Part shown: positions 6,441 to 12,217 of the stretch, piece by piece
Layout: the number at the start of each line of letters is the position of its first letter
How positions within the stretch are numbered: the first letter of the stretch is position 1
Source of the DNA: DASPPF01 sp032906705
GTDB lineage: Archaea; Thermoproteota; Nitrososphaeria; Nitrososphaerales; Gagatemarchaeaceae
Assembly (NCBI GenBank): GCA_032906705.1
Contig: JAJTZC010000024.1
Location: 1 to 19,084 of the forward strand
Direction: 5' to 3'
Length of the DNA: 19,084 bases
Position numbers and translations under genes: made by a program
The notes under the pieces: model-generated
Told to the model about the DNA's origin: nothing
Databases searched by the model: none
What the model saw: only the letters and a program-made list of their open reading frames with translations

Positions 6441-7547
6441 TTGACTCGTTCTGATGACGTTTCTGAGACGCCTAGCAATCAAGTCTCTGGTGCGATGATC
6501 AGGTTCCTTTCGTATTACGAGGTAGGTAATCGCGTTCAAGAGGTCATAGATTGTGGTGACGTGATGAGCGTTCGGGCGTGTGAGGGACAGGGCGCTCATC
6601 AGTTTGTTGGTGCTTGGCATTGTATGAATCGGGGGCTCTGTCCTGTTTGTGACGAGATAGAGGCTTGGTGTCAGTCTTTGGATAGGTTGATTCTGTTGGC
6701 GAAGATGTTCAATCACGCTAAGAAGCCGTTTTTGGTCTGGCGTGTTGATTTCACCGTTGGCAAAGACCTTTGGCCGAGGATACCGAGAGACAAGCTGTCT
6801 CGTTTTGCTCGGATTGGATACAAGACGATGCAACAGGTTTTCGATGAGAAGCTTGGGTTCAAGGCTCGGTTTGGGATGGAGATATCTCCGCAGTATTGGC
6901 ATAGCAGCGCCGCTGGGTTGGGGTTGTATCCGCATCTGCATAGCGTGATTCCGAGGTTGTTCGTTGATGAGGCGACGGGTAAGCTTTCGACTGTTGATAT
7001 GCTGAGGCTTCCAATAGGGAGGGTCAAGGTTCTTTGGAGGAAGAACGTTGAGGCTGTCTATGGGAAGTCGAGTTCAAGTTTCAAGAGTGGTAGTCGAGAG
7101 ATGTTCAGCGTGAGGGTTAGGCGTTATGAGCGTGTGTATCCGTTGATTGAGCGGTTGAAGTATGTCTATCGGGGAGCCATCTTCGATTATGAGAAGTATG
7201 TCAATCAGGGTTCGGATTACTCTGGATGGGACAGGGAGTTTGTCCGTTGGTCGTTGTTCAGTCGTCATTTTCGCCATATCGGGTATGGTCTGTTCGCTGG
7301 GTTGAACCTGAGCGCGAAGTCTCCCTTTATGCGAAGGATAGGCTTGGATTACAAGACTAGGATGTTGCGGGAGAAGGAGCGCCGCAAGAAGTGGTGTCCT
7401 GAGTGCGGCGCGTTGGTTGGGGGTCGGATGCATGATGTTGCGCTGGTGCATCGTAAGGAGGCGCGTGAGAAGGGGCTCAAGCAGTTGAAGGCTGATTTCT
7501 TGGCTGAGTTGAAGCGCGAGGCTGATGGTCGGTATGTCTCATACTGA
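6441..7547 (+). CDS. HUH-type rolling-circle replication initiator (Rep)
   Basis: This 368-aa protein starts at TTG 6441 (22 bases after the previous stop); the ATG at 6495 is an alternative. A Cys pair (C67-P-V-C70, with H60 and C61 just before) forms a probable zinc site. The HUH motif is YPHLHSVIP, with H165-L-H167 followed by hydrophobics, which binds the catalytic metal. Downstream, LKYVYRGAIFDYEKY places Y241 or Y243 as the likely nicking tyrosine in a YxxR/K-like motif. A second zinc knuckle occurs near the end (C319-P-E-C322, then H residues), followed by a basic tail. The order metal motif then tyrosine motif is that of Rep_1-like plasmid and pleolipovirus/halophage Reps. It would nick one strand of the origin and start rolling-circle replication. 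Confidence 0.8.
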   Translation: MTRSDDVSETPSNQVSGAMIRFLSYYEVGNRVQEVIDCGDVMSVRACEGQGAHQFVGAWHCMNRGLCPVCDEIEAWCQSLDRLILLAKMFNHAKKPFLVWRVDFTVGKDLWPRIPRDKLSRFARIGYKTMQQVFDEKLGFKARFGMEISPQYWHSSAAGLGLYPHLHSVIPRLFVDEATGKLSTVDMLRLPIGRVKVLWRKNVEAVYGKSSSSFKSGSREMFSVRVRRYERVYPLIERLKYVYRGAIFDYEKYVNQGSDYSGWDREFVRWSLFSRHFRHIGYGLFAGLNLSAKSPFMRRIGLDYKTRMLREKERRKKWCPECGALVGGRMHDVALVHRKEAREKGLKQLKADFLAELKREADGRYVSY

Positions 7548-7860
7548 CGGTGTTCCGATGGGTTGGGTATCTGACCCTCCTGAGGTTCACATTTGTTCTC
7601 GTTGTGGTGTCGTTGGTGAGATGGTGACGGGTGGTAATCTCATCGGTGGTTCTGAGAATTATTCGCTGTGTGAGAAGTGCGAGGCCGACTTGCTGGCGAA
7701 GTATACGCTTTCCGACCCTAAGATGGCGGAAGAGTTTGGTCTGGAACCTTTTTGGGATATTTTCGTCGAGGGGTCTTATGACGAGGTGTCTGCTAGGTTG
7801 GTCCGGAACGCCCGTGATTTCTTCAAGTCTTGGTTGAAGGCGGGGCGTGCCGTTCGTTGA
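7525..7860 (+). CDS. Zinc-ribbon accessory protein
   Basis: Up to 111 residues. The ATG at 7525 overlaps the end of rep by 23 bases; the ATG at 7534 is equally possible. An N-terminal treble-clef/zinc-ribbon pattern is clear: HICSRCGVVG, then LCEKCEADLL about 20 residues later (CxxC...CxxC). A helical C-terminal half follows (PKMAEEFGLEPFWDIFVEG, then a basic end RDFFKSWLKAGRAVR). Overlap with rep suggests co-translation. It may bind DNA or help Rep; no specific family is recognised. Confidence 0.65.
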   Translation: MVGMSHTDGVPMGWVSDPPEVHICSRCGVVGEMVTGGNLIGGSENYSLCEKCEADLLAKYTLSDPKMAEEFGLEPFWDIFVEGSYDEVSARLVRNARDFFKSWLKAGRAVR

Positions 7861-8315
7861 CCCCTGTCGTGGTCGAAGGTGGTGGGCTCGGTGTAGAACC
7901 GTTCTCGTGTGGTTTGTTGATGGTTGCCGTCGATCTGGCGTTGGCTCTCGTTCGGGGCTGTCGTGAGTTTAATGGCTGTCGTGTCTCGCGTTGGACTGGT
8001 GCATGATGATGAGCGTAAACGGAGGGTTGGGCGTCCTCCCTCTTGCGCCAAACAAATTCTTGAGGAACGCCGAGGCCGAAGGCCGAGGCGGGTTGGCGCA
8101 GGGGTGGCGCTCCTCTCTCCGTTAGCGGCATCGGCATGTGGCAAGTTCGTATGCGTGATGCGGTGGCAATCTTCTCTTGACAGTTCCGTTAGGTGAGCCG
8201 AGGGCGTATCGGTAAGGCGGACGGAAGCAGGACGAGCGTGAGTGAGCGGTTGCGGAGCGGAGAAGGAACCTGAGAAGTCGAGGGTTCATCAGAAGTTCTC
8301 GAAGTTAGTAGGCGT
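7861..8315. other. Non-coding stretch of the element between convergent genes
   Basis: These 455 bases lie between the rightward zinc-ribbon gene and the leftward surface-protein gene. Frames here are short, with TTG or late ATG starts and Arg-rich translations, and none is convincing. The stretch contains the nested inverted repeat at 8044-8100 and a purine-rich tract with repeated gagcg/gcgga words (8228-8265) like those at 4704-4818. It may hold a terminator or a second (single-strand) origin. Confidence 0.4.
8044..8100. other. Long nested inverted repeat
   Basis: Outer arms tgcgccaa (8044-8051) and ttggcgca (8093-8100) are perfect complements, 41 bases apart. Inside lies ggcc-gaa-ggcc (8074-8084), flanked by the direct repeat gccgagg. 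The whole could fold as a long stem-loop in single-stranded DNA or RNA. Confidence 0.5.
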
Positions 8316-9152
8316 CTATGAGCAAGTCTTCGAACCCGTCAGCCAGCTCCAGAACGAATAGGAGCATGACGCGGTAGTCGTGCTGGTCAGTGTTTGCGTG
8401 ATGTATTGAGTGCTAACATTTGTGCTTGTTAGTGTTTGAGTGACCAGCGTTTGGCTTGAGGCCGTATAGGTCACTGTCTGTGTAATATTGACCGTTACCG
8501 ATGTCTGATAGGTTGCCGTTCCGGATGCTGCGACCTGAATGTTATGGCCACCGATTATGAATCCAGTATGAGGGTTGCGAAGCACAAGATAGTAGATATC
8601 TGTGGCTGAGACGTGGAAGCTCAGATTGCTGGTGGCTGGAGCGTTGCTCTGTCCTGCGATGTTCGGGCTGGTCGCCCCGTTGGATTTGTACGCAGCAAAT
8701 TGGGCGGAAGAAAAGACATACACGTCCACTGTATCATCAGAGCTCCACGAAACTCGTACATCTGTCCCTGTATTGAGTTGCGAAGAGGCGGATGTGTAGT
8801 AGTTAGGTTGGAGCGTCGTAGAACCTACGTTCAGCACTTGCTGACTTGTCGTCGTTTGTTGTTGAATCGGGACTGCCGTCGTGGAGCTTGTCGTATAGGC
8901 GACCGTTGACGTCTGTACGAGGAGATAGGGTATCGTTGAAGTCACGTAGTTCGTCGACGTTGTCGTATAGGGGACGGCTTTCGCGGTTGTTACTGGAACG
9001 TAGACGAGGAAGCCTGCCGTGATGATTACGACGACAATGACCCCGACGATAATCGTAACTGTCTTTGACCCTTTCCCAGAGCTTTTTGCACTAGTTGAAG
9101 CCCGGGAGGAATTTTCCATGAGGGTTCTTCCGCTCAGAATTAGTTTTTCCAT
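8316..9152 (-). CDS. Membrane-anchored Thr/Ser-rich surface protein (candidate spike)
   Basis: Up to 278 residues, with ATG at 9152 or at 9119 (residue 12); both starts sit in the same duplicated context. A single N-terminal hydrophobic segment (about 32-51, VTIIVGVIVVVIITAGFLVY) lacks a clear cleavage site, so the protein is probably type II with the C-terminus outside. Then come Thr/Ser repeats rich in TTST/TSTV, a beta-sandwich-like domain (about 128-210: VRVSWSSDDTVDVYVFSSAQ ... YYLVLRNPHTGFIIGGH), another Thr/Ser/Val stalk with NIT and NVS N-glycosylation sites, and a terminal SCSYSFWSWL. The build resembles archaeal S-layer-like and viral spike proteins. It is read towards the Rep genes and shares the element's G+T skew. 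Confidence 0.6.
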   Translation of the reverse strand: MEKLILSGRTLMENSSRASTSAKSSGKGSKTVTIIVGVIVVVIITAGFLVYVPVTTAKAVPYTTTSTNYVTSTIPYLLVQTSTVAYTTSSTTAVPIQQQTTTSQQVLNVGSTTLQPNYYTSASSQLNTGTDVRVSWSSDDTVDVYVFSSAQFAAYKSNGATSPNIAGQSNAPATSNLSFHVSATDIYYLVLRNPHTGFIIGGHNIQVAASGTATYQTSVTVNITQTVTYTASSQTLVTQTLTSTNVSTQYITQTLTSTTTASCSYSFWSWLTGSKTCS

Positions 9153-9159
9153 GAGGGTT
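9112..9159. repeat. Duplicated start-codon context
   Basis: The 15-base word ttttccatgagggtt occurs at 9112-9126 and 9145-9159. Each copy contains a reverse-strand ATG followed by GAA, in the same frame, so the surface-protein gene has two nearly identical starts 33 bases apart. Confidence 0.6.
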
Positions 9160-9263
9160 ATTAAGGATGAACATTATTCCGGAGAACAAGTCAGAAAACT
9201 GGTGTGACGTGGGGAATCTTGGGTGTTCGTCTTTTCTCGTGCAGCTATATCGTTCCGATTTGC

Positions 9264-9298
9264 GAAAAAAGGAAGGGAAGGGGAGCGTTTAGCTCCCC
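9264..9298 (-). terminator. Hairpin plus T-tract terminator of the integrase gene
   Basis: On the reverse strand ggggagc-taaac-gctcccc (9280-9298) is a perfect seven-base-pair hairpin, followed by ttcccttcc and six T (9265-9270). The stop codon of int (TAA, 9289-9291) sits in the loop. This matches a hairpin/T-tract transcription terminator. Confidence 0.65.
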
Positions 9299-10462
9299 GC
9301 TTTGGTGAACGCGTTCTCCGTTAGGAGTCGCGTTAGTTTGATGAGTTGGTCTTTCAGTTCTGAGTTTTCGCGTCTGAGTTGTTCCAGTTGGTTCGGTTGG
9401 GCTTTGAATGTCTCGCCAGTCAGGGCGAGTCTTGGCATGAGGTAGGTTTCGTATTCGTTGATGAGCTCCCTGTTTTCCATGAGACTGTATATCTCTGGCA
9501 TGTGTCCGAGTGTTGGTTTGCTTCCCATTAGGACGATCCAGTGGTTCGGGTTCATCTCGTTCGCTGGTATTCGTTCCGCGATTGTCTCGAACCGTTTTCT
9601 GAAGTAGTGGCTGGTCAGTTTGACGTTGTATCTGGATGCAGCTAGCTTGGTGATTCTTCTCCACAAAGTCCTGTAGTTGGGTTGTAGTTGGTCGTAATCG
9701 AGTTTGGTTGCTCTTTCGAGGAGTCGTTCAGCTAGGTCTTTTGGTATGATGGACGGGTGGTTTAACCCGTTCTTGGCCAGCTGTGCTGGTATGTCGAGTA
9801 GCGCGACGTTGGAGCTCTCGACAAGGTGGACGTTGCCTAATGGCAGGGAGTTGAGTGCGTGTCGTCTTTCGGCTCCGTAGGTCATGAGGTCGATGGCGTC
9901 CTGTTCTTCTTGCGTAAGTTCGTCGTCGAGGCGGATTGCTCTCAGTGTTGGTTCGCTGATTGGTATCGTCTTTGAGTCGCTTGAGACGTGGACGTGCATT
10001 TCCAGTGGGGCGAAGTTGCGGCGGAAGATGCCCAGTATCATGGCGATTCTGTTCGTGGTGGTTGTTGCTCCTGTCGCTTCGGCCTTCCAGAGCTTGAGTT
10101 GTCGTTCGAGTGATGTGTCTCTGGGGTTGTTCCTTTTGAACTCGACCAGTTCTTGTATGGCTGTTGCTGAAATTGGTTTTCCGAGTATGGCGAGGAACCT
10201 TCGGACGGCGGTTAGGTGGTGACCTTTTGAGTTCTGGCTGACTGCTTTGTTTGGCTTGGTTAGGTCTGCCCAGTATGTCCGGAGGGCGAGGTCTTGGCTG
10301 AGTATGTCATTCTCTGCTCTGACTTTGGATAGTCTGTTGCTGTGATGAAATTTGATTCGCTTTTGAGAGTCTCTTAGCCGTTTATCTGTTTTTACGTTAG
10401 ATAGCTTGTTCTCGTGGTGAAGCTGGATTCGCTTCTGAGAATCTCTTAGCCCTTTATCTCGA
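9289..10462 (-). CDS. Tyrosine recombinase/integrase, catalytic part (intC), lacking its start codon when integrated
   Basis: The reverse frame is open from 10482 to the stop at 9289-9291. The part inside the element gives 390 residues. From 10483 down to the ATG at 10039-10041 there is no ATG, GTG or TTG in frame, yet the sequence is protein-like: two 24-residue repeats (RLRDSQKRI...), then a core-binding domain (TYWADLTKPNK, AVRRFLAILGKP, LERQLKLW). The catalytic domain (numbered from that internal ATG) has R59/R60 in YGAERRHALNSLPL, H145-xx-R148 in SHYFRKRF, H180 and the likely nucleophile Y185 in HMPEIYS. A C-terminal coiled coil (QLEQLRRENSELKDQLIKL) follows. Joined to 4175-4279 in the circle it would be 425 aa. 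An internally initiated 250-aa catalytic fragment is the only product with a start in the integrated state. Confidence 0.85.
10309..10452. repeat. Two tandem 72-bp repeats at the integrase N-terminus, including an att-like core
   Basis: Units 10309-10380 and 10381-10452 encode, in the int frame, RLRDSQKRIKFHHSNRLSKV and GLRDSQKRIQLHHENKLSNV. At DNA level gattcgctt-tgaga-tctcttagcc-tttatct is shared. The second unit carries the true attachment core start; the first has a decoy agccgtttatct at 10376. These may be integrase arm-binding sites as well as coding repeats. Confidence 0.65.
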
Positions 10463-10727
10463 ATCCCTTCAGGTTCATCACTTCAGCGCGTTCGACCTCG
10501 ACCAAGTCAACCCGCGCCCCTGGAGGTCCTCTCTTGGCCCACCGTACGACTCGGTCGACCGACTCTTGCTCCCCCTCGAGCAACGCCTCTACAGAGCCGT
10601 CAGCAACGTTCCTTACCCAACCGCTCAGCTTCTCCTCCTTTGCCATCTGTGCCATCGTTGCCCTGAAGAAGACGCCGTGGACGTTTCCGCGAACACGGAG
10701 CCTGACAGCAGCCTTCGAGACTCTCAG
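10446..10727 (-). CDS. acyP: Acylphosphatase; target gene of the element
   Basis: About 93 residues that hydrolyse acyl phosphates in the cytoplasm. The family signature is complete: VRGNVHGVFFRATM with the phosphate-binding Arg, then GWVRNVADGSVEALLEG with the catalytic Asn, then GPPGARVD. There is no ATG, GTG or TTG between 10727 and the domain. The frame is open further up to an ATG at 10856, but that would run through the 3' end of marC. A CTG at 10725-10727 overlaps the marC stop as CTGA, which would give the normal family length, so a non-standard CTG start is the best guess. The last four codons and stop lie in the right attachment core, so integration keeps the gene intact. Confidence 0.8.
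   Translation of the reverse strand: MRVSKAAVRLRVRGNVHGVFFRATMAQMAKEEKLSGWVRNVADGSVEALLEGEQESVDRVVRWAKRGPPGARVDLVEVERAEVMNLKGFEIKG
10448..10462. repeat. Right attachment core (attR)
   Basis: agccctttatctcga matches the left core at 14 of 15 bases. It covers the E-I-K-G end of the acylphosphatase gene in one frame and R-D-K-G-L of the integrase in another. The G+T bias of the + strand drops from about 68% (line at 10381) to 40% (line at 10501) across this site. Confidence 0.8.
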
Positions 10728-11344
10728 GCCCCGGATGGGAAAATTATGTTGACTATCCCTTCCCGGACGAAGGAGACCGCAAGTGCAGCTATGAGCAACG
10801 CGGTAATCCGCGTCAAGGCCCTGCTTCCACTTACGCCGAGAATCCGTTGCACCCACTCGCTCCGCGAAAGCAACGCGAATGCGAGGACTGAGTTGAGCGT
10901 GATCACGACGAACGTAAGAAAAGGCCCGTAAGGAGGGTTGGCAAGAATCACGACTGTGGAGATGGCCCCCGGTCCAGCCAACAATGGGGTCGCCAGTGGG
11001 AAGACAGCAACGTCCCCTGCCTCGACCTTCGACCTCCCCTTCCTACCACTGAGATGGTCGAAAGCTACGGTGAACAGGATTATCCCACCAGCTATCCGGA
11101 AGTCATTCAGGGTGATGCCGAGAGCCGCGAAGATAAGCCAGCCAAGATAGGCGAAAACGTAGAGGATTATCGTTGCGACGACTATCGACTGTTTGACAAT
11201 CTTCCTGCGCTGTTCGGGAAAGTCGTTGGTCAAGCCCATGAAGATGGGGACCGTGCCAATCGGGTCGAGGATTGAGAAGAGAAGGACGAAGGATTGGATG
11301 AAGAGGGCGACGTCGAACGCGAAGAACGACGTCAGCAGTGACAA
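10724..11344 (-). CDS. MarC-family integral membrane protein
   Basis: This 206-aa protein has six hydrophobic helices and family-typical features: FSILDPIGTVPIFMGLT after the first helix, FRIAGGIILFTVAFDHL in the middle, a charged loop, and FPLATPLLAGPGAIST near the second half, followed by helices ending in ALAVSFVREGI. The length is normal for MarC/UPF0056 proteins. The family's role is unsettled (early links to antibiotic resistance were withdrawn; some archaeal members are described as amino-acid transporters). The gene is followed, with a four-base overlap, by acylphosphatase, and is divergent from the DUF59 gene. Confidence 0.9.
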   Translation of the reverse strand: MSLLTSFFAFDVALFIQSFVLLFSILDPIGTVPIFMGLTNDFPEQRRKIVKQSIVVATIILYVFAYLGWLIFAALGITLNDFRIAGGIILFTVAFDHLSGRKGRSKVEAGDVAVFPLATPLLAGPGAISTVVILANPPYGPFLTFVVITLNSVLAFALLSRSEWVQRILGVSGSRALTRITALLIAALAVSFVREGIVNIIFPSGA

Positions 11345-11371
11345 GGCTCCCGCAAGCCAGTCCGCGCCAAA

Positions 11372-11383
11372 GGAATAAATACG
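11372..11383 (+). promoter_or_regulatory. TATA-like box for the DUF59 operon
   Basis: ggaataaatacg lies about 27 bases before the TTG start at 11405, the spacing of a leaderless archaeal promoter. It sits in the 60-base divergent spacer shared with marC. Confidence 0.55.
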
Positions 11384-11404
11384 CTCCGAGCCTCAAAATC
11401 ACGC

Positions 11405-11719
11405 TTGTCTGAAACCCAAGTGGACCGTGGAGAGATAGAGGAGAAGTTCTCAAAGATAATCGACCCTGAGCTGGGTCGCCCAATAACTGAGATGAAGTTG
11501 ATAGACAAGCTGGACATAACCGGGGGCTCTGTCAGCGTGGAGTTCCACCTGACGGCACCGTTCTGCCCGCCCGTCTTCGCGCTCAAGATCGCGAGCGACA
11601 TCAAGGCGAGCGTGCTCACATCGAAGGGAGTCAAGGAAGCGAAGGTGACCCTGCGTGGCCACTATCTGGCAGAGGCTGTCAACAAGCAGGTCAACAAGCC
11701 TCAGCAAGTCGTTGGCTAG
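11405..11719 (+). CDS. DUF59/MIP18-family (SufT-like) iron-sulfur assembly protein
   Basis: This 104-aa protein belongs to the MIP18/DUF59 family, used in Fe-S cluster maturation. Diagnostic parts are the N-terminal IIDPELGRPITEMKLID (family: v.DPElg..iv.lglv), a beta strand VSVEFHLTAPFCPP with the conserved Cys, and a C-terminal KVTLRGHYL. The TTG at 11405 is chosen because a TATA-like box sits 27 bases upstream and the frame has no other good start. The YbaK-like gene begins 10 bases downstream, so the two form an operon. Confidence 0.85.
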   Translation: MSETQVDRGEIEEKFSKIIDPELGRPITEMKLIDKLDITGGSVSVEFHLTAPFCPPVFALKIASDIKASVLTSKGVKEAKVTLRGHYLAEAVNKQVNKPQQVVG

Positions 11720-11729
11720 GTAGACCTCA

Positions 11730-12182
11730 GTGGCCGGCAGCGTCGAAAGGGTCAGGCAGCATCTCGCCAGTCTAGGAGCTGAGGTGACATTCCGCGAGTT
11801 CGACGTCAGCACGAGAAACTCGGCGCTGGGATGCTCGGTCGCAGAGATCGCGAAGAGCGTAGTCTTCAAGGGCGCAGGTGCACTTGTAGCCGTCGTCTCC
11901 GGCGACAAGAGGGTCGATGTTCGAAAACTCTCGGCATGGGCGGGGAGGAGCGTCAGTGTCGCCACACCTGAGGAGGTCAGGTCCCTCACAGGCTACCCCA
12001 TCGGAGGCGTCCCCCCGTTCCCCCACAAAGAGACTGTGACCGTACTGCCCGATTCATCGCTTCGGAGGTTTGAACACGTCTGGGCCGCAGGCGGTGCTCC
12101 CAACGTCGTGTTCAGAATCAGGGCGGAAGATCTGCTTCGGGCCCTTGGCAAGGGACCGATTGAAGTGGCCGAGCGAGCGTGA
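11730..12182 (+). CDS. YbaK/EbsC-family aminoacyl-tRNA deacylase-like protein
   Basis: This 150-aa single-domain protein starts at GTG 11730. Family features include CSVAEIAKSVVFKG (with the conserved lysine of the trans-editing family), LVAVVSGDKRVDVRKLSAW, a PEEVRSLTGYPIGGVPPFPH loop typical of the editing pocket, and a final VWAAGGAPNVVFRIRAEDLL. Such proteins hydrolyse mischarged tRNA such as Cys-tRNA(Pro). Substrate is not fixed by sequence. It follows the DUF59 gene by 10 bases. Confidence 0.85.
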   Translation: MAGSVERVRQHLASLGAEVTFREFDVSTRNSALGCSVAEIAKSVVFKGAGALVAVVSGDKRVDVRKLSAWAGRSVSVATPEEVRSLTGYPIGGVPPFPHKETVTVLPDSSLRRFEHVWAAGGAPNVVFRIRAEDLLRALGKGPIEVAERA

Positions 12183-12188
12183 AAGTGA

Positions 12189-12212
12189 TATAGAGCCTGC
12201 AAACGCTCTATA
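12189..12212. promoter_or_regulatory. Dyad operator and TATA region before the PhoU-like gene
   Basis: tatagagc (12189-12196) and gctctata (12205-12212) are perfect inverted arms separated by 8 bases. The left arm is part of the TATA-like gatatag about 28 bases before the ATG at 12218, so a protein bound here would block the promoter. Autoregulation by the AbrB-like domain of the downstream protein is possible. Confidence 0.5.
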
Positions 12213-12217
12213 GAGAC

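Larger units (their letters stand above)
4161..10462. mobile_element. Integrated 6287-bp virus/plasmid-like element with SSV-type split integrase and HUH Rep
   Basis: The element is bounded by a 15-base direct repeat with one mismatch (4161-4175 and 10448-10462). Between the copies are genes unrelated to the flanking core genes: winged-helix regulator, two paralogous membrane proteins, rolling-circle Rep, zinc-ribbon protein, surface protein and tyrosine recombinase. The + strand is G+T rich throughout: hand counts of single 60-base lines gave about 75% at 4201, 72% at 4861, 72% at 9361 and 68% at 10381, against 48% at 4081 and 40% at 10501 just outside. Removing the element would put the acylphosphatase gene directly upstream of the dehydrogenase gene on the same strand. 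The circular size would be 6287 bp. Virus versus plasmid is not settled. Confidence 0.85.

Noticed and set aside
7924..8196. 90-codon rightward frame with TTG start after the zinc-ribbon gene
   Set aside because: Basic, low-complexity product spanning a nested inverted repeat, with no start signal; more likely non-coding.
4161..10462. CRISPR array or casposon as explanation of the repeats
   Set aside because: No regularly spaced 25-40 base repeats and no Cas1-like protein; repeats are two-copy or three-copy only.
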